64,000 bases of DNA. It comes from a virus. The translations under genes and the position numbers were made by a program. Within the stretch, counting starts at the first letter, position 1. Each line of letters opens with the position of its first letter. Under the pieces are notes generated by a model. That model was given only the letters and a program-made list of their open reading frames with translations. It did no database searches and was not told the origin of the DNA. The stretch spans positions 159,473 through 223,472 of the IMG/VR virus record IMGVR_UViG_3300044625_001067; one strand, 5' to 3'. This document shows, one piece after another, positions 57,257-64,000 of the stretch.

Positions 57257-57637
57257 ATGAGTCACTGGGGATCCTTTTCACCGGAAGCTTACAGAGCTTA
57301 CAAGTACGGGGTTGAAAACCCCAGCAACTTCATGGGAGTTGCTCCAGCATTTGAGAAAGAGCCAGGGAGGGACCCTGACACCTTCTTTATGGGTGAGGAC
57401 GACGAGGATGACTACGACTCCGACTCTGAATACGAAGACGCTGCCGAAGACGACAGGGAAGTCGAACCGAACGGCAGCATGGCCATTTCTCAGTTGCGAT
57501 CTATGAGGGACAATATTGAAACTATACTGGAACTGGTTGGGCCTTACACGAATCTGAGTCCGTGGATGGCGGCAAAGTTGGCTGAGGCTGAGAACAGCAT
57601 GACCTCAGTTGCCGACGCGTTGCAATACGAAGATTGA
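57257..57637 (+). CDS. Acidic protein with cyanophage C-terminal helix pair (126 aa)
   Basis: Acidic linker in the middle (DDEDDYDSDSEYEDAAEDD). The C-terminal ~50 residues (MAISQLRSMRDNIETILELV...LSPWMAAKLAEAENSMTSVADAL) match a small helical module I recognise from cyanophage and other marine phage proteins (M-x-x-x-QL-xx-I ... W-xx-xK-xx-A-xx-x-xx-V). Role unknown; probably virion- or assembly-associated. Confidence 0.6.
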   Translation: MSHWGSFSPEAYRAYKYGVENPSNFMGVAPAFEKEPGRDPDTFFMGEDDEDDYDSDSEYEDAAEDDREVEPNGSMAISQLRSMRDNIETILELVGPYTNLSPWMAAKLAEAENSMTSVADALQYED

Positions 57638-57641
57638 GACA

Positions 57642-57983
57642 ATGTGGGGATCCTTTGACAATTCATCCTACGCTTCTTTTCGAGAGGCTGCACTGGAAAA
57701 GTATGCAGAACAGGTAGACAAAAGCTCTCTCGACTGTAACGACCCCCGCGCCACACCGAGTCACCCAACAAAATCTCACATTGTAAAGTCGTGCTACCCT
57801 GGCGCACCAAAAGGGGGCAAACTGATTCGATTCGGACAACAAGGCGTGAAAGGGTCGCCAAAGAAAGATGGTGAGTCAGAGTCTTATAAAGCCAGACGGC
57901 AGTCATTTAAAGCGAGGCATGCTGCTAATATTGCGAAGGGGAAGTCTTCTGGTAGTTATTGGGCCAATTTGGAAAAATGGTAA
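57642..57983 (+). CDS. Cyanophage conserved small basic protein (113 aa)
   Basis: The ATG at 57642, just after the preceding stop, replaces an upstream in-frame codon at 57609. The C-terminal half (KLIRFGQQGVKGSP, then SFKARHAANIAKGK, then SYWANLEKW) is a signature I recognise from conserved cyanophage proteins (LIRFGxxGxxxS...RHxxNIAKGKxSxxYWAN). Basic; function unknown. Confidence 0.65.
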   Translation: MWGSFDNSSYASFREAALEKYAEQVDKSSLDCNDPRATPSHPTKSHIVKSCYPGAPKGGKLIRFGQQGVKGSPKKDGESESYKARRQSFKARHAANIAKGKSSGSYWANLEKW

Positions 57984-58080
57984 GTTAAACTAAAGAATTC
58001 TCCCTGGACATATGGGGAATGTAACTTCTGTAGAGGTGAGACCTAATGCGACAAAATACCTCAAACCATGTGATGTGACG

Positions 58081-58088
58081 GGGTAAAA
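58081..58088 (+). promoter_or_regulatory. GGGTAAAA motif (late-promoter candidate)
   Basis: ACGGGGTAAAACAAC, 29 nt before the ATG at 58110. Confidence 0.6.
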
Positions 58089-58109
58089 CAACTTAGTTGA
58101 GCCACGGGA

Positions 58110-58610
58110 ATGATAGGAGACTTTAGCGTACCCAACGTAGATCACCTCACAGAGGGAGTGCATTACCATGTTGTAGACTGGGACTTTGCGGCATGTGAAC
58201 CCGACGAGAAGATGGTATACGGTATATGTAGGAAAGTTGGGGGGACCGGGGAAAAAGATTTCGACACGTCAAAAAGAAGCAAGCAAGAAGAGCAGCTAGG
58301 CAACGAAGCCCAAAAGCAAGGTGCCGGGGCGTCAACAAAAGAGCAAGCGTCCGCAGCCAATAAAAAGGCTTTTACGGTTGAGGGGAAGAAGTTCGGGTGG
58401 GCCATCAAGGGAGGCAAGCCAGTAATCGTAGCCTGGGGATCTGTTGCAGGAGAGGCAAAGGTGGGCCCGAAGCAAAGAGTTTCACCCCAGCCGCAGTCCC
58501 CCGCAGTTCAAACGAACAGGATGGAAGGGCTTAAGAAAGCCTTAGCGAGTCAAACCACCGAGAGTGGGCGCCAGGCCATACAGAATCAAATTCGTCAGCT
58601 CGGCGGGTGA
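58110..58610 (+). CDS. Hypothetical protein (166 aa)
   Basis: N-terminal CEPDEKMVYGICRKVGGTG, then a low-complexity Lys/Gln/Ala stretch, a small ordered FTVEGKKFGWAIKGGKPVIVAWG segment and a Gln-rich tail. The FGWAxKxGKPVxVxWG part recurs in small phage proteins. Function unknown. Confidence 0.55.
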   Translation: MIGDFSVPNVDHLTEGVHYHVVDWDFAACEPDEKMVYGICRKVGGTGEKDFDTSKRSKQEEQLGNEAQKQGAGASTKEQASAANKKAFTVEGKKFGWAIKGGKPVIVAWGSVAGEAKVGPKQRVSPQPQSPAVQTNRMEGLKKALASQTTESGRQAIQNQIRQLGG

Positions 58611-58625
58611 GACAACAGTAGTGAA

Positions 58626-58633
58626 GGGTAAAG
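58626..58633 (+). promoter_or_regulatory. GGGTAAAG motif (late-promoter candidate)
   Basis: GAAGGGTAAAGTTATG, 48 nt before the ATG at 58674. Confidence 0.6.
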
Positions 58634-58673
58634 TTATGTACAACAAGAATCTCTTTTCTCAAGAAGGGAACCC

Positions 58674-59108
58674 ATGAATCCTAACTTCCCCGAGAACGAA
58701 CTTCAGCTCGAAGGTTTCTCCCACATTCCAACGGATTACTACCGGGGAACTGTGATGGAACCCTCAGCCACCTCGACTCTCCGCCCCAGCTTCGGGGAGT
58801 ACGGCGCTATGGGCGAGCGGCACGAAGCGATATCGAGAGCAATTGCTGACTTGGGCTTTGCCATGAAACTCTCTCGACAGCGTGGAGCGTTTCAAGAACT
58901 TCAAAGGCAGATGGCTGCGACAAAGAAACTTGTGAAAGAGCGCGAGGAAATTGACGGCAAAATGGCAACGCTTGACCTGGCCCGAAAGAACACTGACGAC
59001 CACAATATTGCTGCTGGTATGGAAACTTCCTACTCAGAGCGGATAGACTCTGTGAGCACCCGTATTAACCGTCTCCAAGAGCTGCTATCCAACTTTAGCG
59101 ACTTTTAG
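58674..59108 (+). CDS. Hypothetical coiled-coil protein (144 aa)
   Basis: After a Pro/Ser-rich N-terminus, most of the protein is a coiled coil (FQELQRQMAATKKLVKEREEI...RIDSVSTRINRLQELLS). No family recognised. Located among the small late genes. Confidence 0.55.
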   Translation: MNPNFPENELQLEGFSHIPTDYYRGTVMEPSATSTLRPSFGEYGAMGERHEAISRAIADLGFAMKLSRQRGAFQELQRQMAATKKLVKEREEIDGKMATLDLARKNTDDHNIAAGMETSYSERIDSVSTRINRLQELLSNFSDF

Positions 59109-59185
59109 TCCTTATACTCGCCCTACGGAAACCAACCGTTAAACGATAAGATGTACTCGCTTCCACAATTTTCTCACTGTCAACC

Positions 59186-59442
59186 ATGAACAAACTCGAC
59201 CATTGTTACCTCGAAGCCCTTTCAGAAGCACTGAAAGGTAACTTAGGCGAAGCTTTAGAACTCCGCAACGAAGCGGATGCGTTAGCATCCGAAGGTTTCT
59301 CCTTCTCTGAGGACTACGGGAGTAAATACCCATTCATTGAAGAAGCTGTAAACACTTTACTTGATTCGTACGAATTCACTCGATGCGTCCGAGCCGACGG
59401 CTCGGCCTATGGTACACGCGGGAAGTGTAAGAAGGGCACAGA
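59186..59442. repeat. Dispersed repeat, copy 3 (leader module)
   Basis: About 255 bp nearly identical to 8220-8478, including the stretch CGAGCCGACGGCTCGGCC, and for its first ~170 bp to 45604-45772. Confidence 0.85.
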
Positions 59443-59557
59443 GGCTGGAGCGGCTGACCAGAGGGGTGTAGGTAAGAAGGGTTCCATTAAGGAAAGAAAG
59501 GTAGCACGACTTTACGAAGCCCTTAAAGAAAAGAAACTTACGAGTAACGCGACCTAG
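59186..59557 (+). CDS. MNKLDH-leader protein, copy 3 (123 aa to amber stop)
   Basis: Same leader as at 8220 and 45604, with TRCVRADGSAYGTRGKCKKG identical to copy 1. The frame ends at TAG 59555-59557 after a short Lys-rich helix (KVARLYEALKEKKLTSNAT). The same frame stays open beyond the TAG, through the gene at 59564, to 60172. So this may be one ~328-codon gene interrupted by an amber codon. No GGGTAAA motif was found directly upstream; GTTAAACGATAAGA at 59140 is the nearest A-rich element. Confidence 0.7.
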   Translation: MNKLDHCYLEALSEALKGNLGEALELRNEADALASEGFSFSEDYGSKYPFIEEAVNTLLDSYEFTRCVRADGSAYGTRGKCKKGTEAGAADQRGVGKKGSIKERKVARLYEALKEKKLTSNAT

Positions 59558-59563
59558 CGATTA

Positions 59564-60172
59564 ATGAGACAGATGCTTGACACTCCAGAAGTTAAGAGCC
59601 AGTTTTCAAGTCTAGAAAAGAAAGGCGACGTGGAAGGGGCGAGAGCCCTTTACTCCAAGATTGAAGCTGAGGCTGGAAAAAGGGCGAGTGCAGGGGAAGG
59701 GAGACTGGCCAAGGGCGACAGTAGGACACCTGCCAGTGCGGACAGGGCTCGTGCGTCAGAGAAAGCAGAAAGCAGAAAGAGTCCGATGAAGTTAGGGAAA
59801 GAACAGCCACAGGCCGGGAAAGACATATCACCACGAAGAAGAAAAACTACAGCAGAGTATAAGGCAGTAGCGGTACAACTATTTGATCTTTATAAAATTG
59901 CTCAGCGAAAAGAGCGAGAAGCGGAAAAGGCACTAAAAAGCGTTGAGAAAGAAACCAAAGGCGACAATAGTCGTGAAGCGAGGCTAAAACGCTCTACTGC
60001 AGAGAAAGCTTTAATGAAGGCGTACTCAAGTGGAGAAAGAGCTATGAAGGCTGAACTCAAAGCAAACTCATCCTATATGAAATCACTCAAGAAGGACGTA
60101 CGAGCTAAGATGAGTCCCCAACAAAAGGCCGCTGAAAAGGAGATTGATAAAATAATACAGGAACGAGGTTGA
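59564..60172 (+). CDS. Basic helical protein in frame after amber stop (202 aa)
   Basis: ATG at 59564, 6 nt after the TAG of copy 3 and in the same reading frame, without a Shine-Dalgarno. Lys/Ala/Glu-rich, helical (LFDLYKIAQRKEREAEKALKS...). Production may need stop-codon readthrough or re-initiation. No family recognised. It overlaps the kinase-like gene region only at the TTG alternative start. Confidence 0.55.
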   Translation: MRQMLDTPEVKSQFSSLEKKGDVEGARALYSKIEAEAGKRASAGEGRLAKGDSRTPASADRARASEKAESRKSPMKLGKEQPQAGKDISPRRRKTTAEYKAVAVQLFDLYKIAQRKEREAEKALKSVEKETKGDNSREARLKRSTAEKALMKAYSSGERAMKAELKANSSYMKSLKKDVRAKMSPQQKAAEKEIDKIIQERG

Positions 60173-60177
60173 GTCTA

Positions 60178-61440
60178 GTGAAACGCTGCACCAAGGGAAA
60201 GAGCTGTGGAGGTACCTGCATTAGCCGCGAGGCTAAGTGCAGAGCCTCCTTGACCCCCAAACTATCCCACCAAGTAGAAAACTTACAGGGATCATTAGCA
60301 GGCAAAGTTGCTAAGAGTGGCGAGACAAACCCGCTGGTCAAGGACCTTATTGAGGCGTTAGCGTCCAACTCAAAGGTCAGGGTGGGTAATGACTTCCCAT
60401 CGTTAAAGCGGGAGGCAGAGCGCCAGCTTGCTGAGCTGCGCAGTAAAGAGTATATGACGGACGAGGAAATAAATAGGGCCACGAAAGTTGAAAAGGCACT
60501 CTTTGACACATGGGCCAAGCACACCAGGGCGGATCGCCCAGCTATTCAAGAACGTCAAAATGCACTCGAATTCGACTCCGAGTTTACACCAACCCTAAAG
60601 TTAGGGGGTAGCTACGACTGGAAACAGTCGTACGAATCAGGATCAAAGGGGTTAGGATCAGGTTTGTACGGAGCGGTAATTGCATCCAAACCACCCCCGT
60701 CCGTAGTCGTGAAAAGGGGGGAGGTGGGGGAAAATGAAGTGAGAATTCTTGAGAAATTAAGTGGAAAGGATATCACCCCCAGGCTAATCTCGGCTGAGAT
60801 GAATAAATCTGCTGAGTTCAACAACGCTGGGTACTACCCTGGAAGAATAGCAATGTCCCGTGTAAGGGGTAAGCCGGCTGAAGACTTTGAATCCTACGAA
60901 AGCCCAGTCGGAAGCACAACTGTGGGAGACTCTTACTACGCTCTACGAAAGAAGCTCCATGAGCAAGGTGTTGCCCATAATGACGCCCACGTAGGAAACG
61001 TAATTATCGATGACAAGGGGAAAGCACGTTTTGTTGACTTCGGTGTTTCACAGGATGACCCTCGTGCAGCTCTCTCAGAGGCCATTGGAGTTTTATCGGT
61101 GAGGTACTTACTACCCCCTGGTGCAATGCTCAGAAAGCCACTCAATGAAAACTCAGGGGATTTTCAGGCACGAGACAACAAGCAGTTTTACTTGCCACCA
61201 TCCACTACAGTTACTCCTAAGGGAACTACCCCCAAAACGAACCTTGGGAAGATTATACGAAACCGAATCAAAGTTTACTCCGAGATGGAAAAGCTTGGTC
61301 TTAACAAAGACGATATTGCTGAGGTGGTGACCCACAGTTTAGACCAACCACTTAGCTCTTACAACAAAGGTGCTTGGGGTAAGATCGGCAAAGACGACGC
61401 TGCAAGGCTTATTTCCATACTTTACGAAGGGGTTAGTTAA
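60178..61440 (+). CDS. Protein-kinase-like protein with CxxGKSC leader (420 aa)
   Basis: The GTG at 60178 is preferred to TTG 60169, which overlaps the previous stop. The N-terminus has KRCTKGKSCGGTCISREAKC, as in the gene at 54951. From about residue 157 a kinase fold is visible: glycine loop GLGSGLYGAV, lysine strand SVVVKRG (about K179), ENEVRILEKL helix, catalytic loop AHNDAHVGNVIID (D at about 269, N at about 274) and Mg-binding VDFG (D at about 287). The HxD-x4-N loop and DFG are complete, so activity on protein or a small molecule is possible. The family is closer in feel to RIO/ABC1/Bud32-type kinases than to classical Ser/Thr kinases. Confidence 0.75.
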   Translation: MKRCTKGKSCGGTCISREAKCRASLTPKLSHQVENLQGSLAGKVAKSGETNPLVKDLIEALASNSKVRVGNDFPSLKREAERQLAELRSKEYMTDEEINRATKVEKALFDTWAKHTRADRPAIQERQNALEFDSEFTPTLKLGGSYDWKQSYESGSKGLGSGLYGAVIASKPPPSVVVKRGEVGENEVRILEKLSGKDITPRLISAEMNKSAEFNNAGYYPGRIAMSRVRGKPAEDFESYESPVGSTTVGDSYYALRKKLHEQGVAHNDAHVGNVIIDDKGKARFVDFGVSQDDPRAALSEAIGVLSVRYLLPPGAMLRKPLNENSGDFQARDNKQFYLPPSTTVTPKGTTPKTNLGKIIRNRIKVYSEMEKLGLNKDDIAEVVTHSLDQPLSSYNKGAWGKIGKDDAARLISILYEGVS

Positions 61441-61601
61441 TGGACAAAGACCAAAAGTACCTCGACCTCATGTCACTCTACAAAAGGGTAAGGAGAAACC
61501 CAAGCGAAAGAGATCGTGCTCGGGGAATTCTTAACACGGCAATAGAGCTTGGGAAACGCGGAGTGAGCTCTGAGGCGAAAGAGGCAGTGAGGTACATCTA
61601 A
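61440..61601 (+). CDS. Small basic protein (53 aa)
   Basis: ATG overlaps the kinase-like gene's stop (TAATG); TAA at 61599-61601. Helical and basic (MDKDQKYLDLMSLYKRVRRN...). Coupled to the kinase-like gene. Function unknown. Confidence 0.5.
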   Translation: MDKDQKYLDLMSLYKRVRRNPSERDRARGILNTAIELGKRGVSSEAKEAVRYI

Positions 61602-61610
61602 GGGAGAGGG

Positions 61611-61618
61611 GGGTAAAA
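61611..61618 (+). promoter_or_regulatory. GGGTAAAA motif (late-promoter candidate)
   Basis: GGGGGGTAAAAGTAGG, 48 nt before the fibre gene at 61659. Confidence 0.6.
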
Positions 61619-61658
61619 GTAGGAGTGCCTCTGCACACAGTCTTAAGCTCTTTAGCAA

Positions 61659-64000
61659 ATGTCAGCAAAAGCCAAACGAATAGTTCTGAAGCGTTCTTCA
61701 ATCGCCGGAAAGAGGCCGAGTCCGTCGCACCTTCCGCCAGGTGAAATCGGCCTAAACACAAACAGCGAAGAACCAGGGCTTTTCTTCTCAGTCACTGACG
61801 GTCAAGTAATTAAAGTTGGGCCCCCCTCAGTGCTACCCCTTCCTCCTACGAACCTCCCTGAAAAGGGTGAGTTGTGGTTCGACACCGAGGACGGCACACT
61901 CAATGTGGGGGACGCAACGAGTCAGTGGCGCACGGTGTCCGCTCCTTTCCTCGGTGGTGGGGGGAGCATAGTGTTTGTTGCGCCTGAGTTTAAGTACTCA
62001 ACGGATTCTCTTCGAAACGACGGGCAAGCCTTGCCCTTTCAGACTTTATCCCGAGCAATACTTGAGCTTTCAAAGATATACATAAGCCGCGTTTTAGCTG
62101 GTTTCTCCACTTCGAACGAAAGCAATCGCTATACGATCCTTCTCTCCTCCTCCATCATAACAGCCAACAATGGCCCCGGTGTTAGCCTCGATGACTTCAC
62201 TGTAAATTTCTCTTCTTCAGGCGACAAAGTTACAACTGCGCAACTCCAGCAGTTCAACCCCCTAAGTGGAGGGATAATTGTCCCCTTCGGTATCTCGATT
62301 ATAGGGCTCGATCTAAAAAAGTGCGTTGTTTCCCCGGCATTTGTTCCGTCATATTTCAACCCGGCATTTCCTGCAGCTTACCAAGGAATTGACCAACCCT
62401 TAAGCTCAATTTTCAAATGCGTAGGAAATTCTGTAGCTGAGTCCTTCTCCGTAGTTGACAAATTGTCATCGAGAACTGTTATTTCAGTTACAGAAGAAAA
62501 CGGACTAGCCGTTTTTATTTCCGAAAGACCGCACGGACACTTATTCAATGATGTCGCGTCCGTAAGTTTCGAGCCGACTGTGGATCAGAGCACAGGGACA
62601 TTCACCGCAGGGAACTACTATGTTGTCCCCATTGATACTGACCGCTTTTACTTATCTTTCGGGTCTCAAACAGAGACTCCCGCTGCGGAGTACGTACCTT
62701 TCTCCTCTTTACCGGCATTCAGTGATAAGACAACGCCGAAGTTTTTAGTGGAAAACACTCTAAAGTCTGCTCACAGGCTCAAGGTGTTCGAAAACGCAAC
62801 TTTATTTGAGATTGGTGAGTACTTCACGAAAGTTCAGAAGGCATTTCCTGACTTCTTTGGCGGGAAAGTCACAAAGGGCATGTCCCTAGTAGATAGCGGG
62901 GACTATACAATCGTAGCCCCAGTTGGGGCCTACCCTAACAACGAGGAATCAAACACCACGAGAAACTCGCCGTTTTACGCAAAAGACGTTGTTCTCAGAT
63001 CCGACTATGGCATGAACTGGGGGGATTTCGACGGGGCGTCTGTTTCCGGGTTTAAGTCGGTAGTTGCAGTCTCTTGCACAGCGGTTTCTTTACAGAACGA
63101 CCCGTGCGTGTACGAAATTTACACAACCCTCGTAAACCCGGCCACGAAGCTACCAGAGCAAAAGTGGTGGAATTTGACTGAAGCGAAGTTTCTATCGACT
63201 CCAGTGGAGCTTCGCCCTTCTTCGCTGTCCGACGTTACAGTGAAGGATCAACTTTCCTTGTTAAACTCCACTCCCGTAAATAACATACGGTATTACTACA
63301 AGAGCCTCACGGAGCCAGGCGGCAAAAGCATAGGAATTGTAGACATTGAGAGGGACTTCCGGCATTTCGGGTTTCGAGTTAGGAACGGGGCCCACGGACA
63401 GTTTCAATCTGTGTACAGTATCGGCCCTGCAATTGGGGTCTGGGCGCTAAACGGCGGAACCTGCAGCCTAACAAATAGCACGACAAACTTCGGATCGGTT
63501 GCGTTTAAGTCTGAGGGTTTCCTCGGAATCAACACAATCGGAGGTGCAAAACCGAACGGAAGGGGATTCGTTCTTGAGGGTGTTCAAAGGCCACTGGCCC
63601 TGCTTAAGTCTCAGGTAGAGAACCCAGACAATAAGAGAATACTTTCCCTTGGGGGAAAGATTAAGGCGATTTACATTGACCCCGAGGACCCGAACACGCA
63701 AATACTAGAGCTGAGCTCAGACTTTTCCCCGTGTCACTTACTTCCTTACTCCTTAGGGCCGGGGACAGCACTCTGGGTTGAAACTGAGTCCTGCACCTAC
63801 CGTGGATTTTTTGCCGCAGACGGGGGGCCAACGGTTATTACTGGCCTTGGGGACCCCGTAAACTTCGCTAAACTCCGCTTAAGGTCCTCAGACAGTACGA
63901 TACCGAATGATGAGAGTCTACTACCCATTCTTGGTGTCCCTTATATTCGAAGGTTTACGGACCCAAGACAAGACTTTGAAAGATCGTATAGTCTGTTCAT
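61659..64000 (+). CDS. Large cyanophage-type tail/fibre structural protein, 3'-truncated by window edge
   Basis: ATG at 61659; open to the end of the window (780 codons seen). The N-terminus (VLKRSSIAGKRPSPSHLPPGEIGLN, then GELWFDTEDGTLNVGD) is the usual start of phage fibre/appendage proteins (KRS-xxxG-K-P-xxxxL-xxGElalN). The following region (LPFQTLSRAILELSKIY, GISIIGLDLKKCVVSPAFVP) matches the very large virion structural proteins of T4-like cyanophages. Probably a tail fibre or baseplate appendage that contacts the host. Confidence 0.8.
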   Translation, partial: MSAKAKRIVLKRSSIAGKRPSPSHLPPGEIGLNTNSEEPGLFFSVTDGQVIKVGPPSVLPLPPTNLPEKGELWFDTEDGTLNVGDATSQWRTVSAPFLGGGGSIVFVAPEFKYSTDSLRNDGQALPFQTLSRAILELSKIYISRVLAGFSTSNESNRYTILLSSSIITANNGPGVSLDDFTVNFSSSGDKVTTAQLQQFNPLSGGIIVPFGISIIGLDLKKCVVSPAFVPSYFNPAFPAAYQGIDQPLSSIFKCVGNSVAESFSVVDKLSSRTVISVTEENGLAVFISERPHGHLFNDVASVSFEPTVDQSTGTFTAGNYYVVPIDTDRFYLSFGSQTETPAAEYVPFSSLPAFSDKTTPKFLVENTLKSAHRLKVFENATLFEIGEYFTKVQKAFPDFFGGKVTKGMSLVDSGDYTIVAPVGAYPNNEESNTTRNSPFYAKDVVLRSDYGMNWGDFDGASVSGFKSVVAVSCTAVSLQNDPCVYEIYTTLVNPATKLPEQKWWNLTEAKFLSTPVELRPSSLSDVTVKDQLSLLNSTPVNNIRYYYKSLTEPGGKSIGIVDIERDFRHFGFRVRNGAHGQFQSVYSIGPAIGVWALNGGTCSLTNSTTNFGSVAFKSEGFLGINTIGGAKPNGRGFVLEGVQRPLALLKSQVENPDNKRILSLGGKIKAIYIDPEDPNTQILELSSDFSPCHLLPYSLGPGTALWVETESCTYRGFFAADGGPTVITGLGDPVNFAKLRLRSSDSTIPNDESLLPILGVPYIRRFTDPRQDFERSYSLF

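Noticed and set aside
8220-59442. Leader repeats as an insertion sequence or other mobile element
   Set aside because: No transposase, terminal inverted repeats or target duplications; the repeat boundaries coincide with a protein module.
1-64000. CRISPR array or canonical tRNA genes
   Set aside because: No regularly spaced short direct repeats and no segment with a proper anticodon arm and TTCRA T-loop were seen by eye.

Overview
The window is a contiguous stretch of a tailed-phage genome. It is densely packed, every convincing gene is on the + strand, and genes at both edges run off the ends. The tail is contractile: a sheath, a gp25-like wedge, a J-like wedge and a gpV-like spike protein are present. 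The head genes are of the Mu type: a gp29/DUF935-type portal, a Mu I-type protease with scaffold, a MuF-type minor head protein and gp36/gp37-type connectors. A cyanobacterial host is likely. The phage carries a DUF1517 gene, a family of cyanobacteria and plastids, and many small proteins resemble ones common in cyanophages. It also carries a full-length mitochondrial-type DNA polymerase gamma; as I recall, phage homologues of this enzyme were reported from phages of the cyanobacterium Acaryochloris.

Layout. (1) 1-11.9 kb, early/accessory region: about 30 small overlapping genes (zinc-ribbon and DUF551-like proteins, tiny membrane proteins, the DUF1517 gene, a metallophosphoesterase, a P-loop kinase-like ATPase, a HigA-like HTH protein). 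They are served by sigma-70-like promoters, several with an inverted repeat just upstream of the -10. (2) 11.9-18.4 kb, replication: a GyrA/ParC-type topoisomerase subunit and the POLG-type polymerase, with two unknown genes between. (3) 18.4-49 kb, structural genes: tail assembly chaperones with a textbook -1 slippery heptamer, a very large sheath, wedge proteins, portal, protease/scaffold, MuF, decoration protein, a major capsid gene broken by five group I introns (two carrying HNH endonuclease genes), tail-tube-like proteins, baseplate genes and connectors. (4) 49-52.3 kb: two tandem, diverged terminase large-subunit genes, the second split by a frameshift at a C6 run. (5) 52.3-61.6 kb: PhoH and a set of small, often acidic or Cys-motif-bearing proteins, including one with a protein-kinase core. 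(6) 61.66 kb to the end: a large cyanophage-type tail/fibre protein, incomplete.

The late half is tied together by a short motif, GGGTAAA(A/G). It recurs at least 18 times, essentially always between genes, usually 20-55 nt before a start codon, and is a strong candidate for a phage-specific late promoter element. A second unifying feature is a nearly identical leader of about 80 residues (starting MNKLDHCYLEAL) on three otherwise different proteins. A short CxxGKSC..TCIS..C motif opens two others, one of them the kinase-like protein. These look like modular tags on accessory or virion proteins, but that is inference.

Not seen here: tape measure, GyrB partner, helicase/primase, RNA polymerase, integrase, CRISPR array, or a canonical tRNA.
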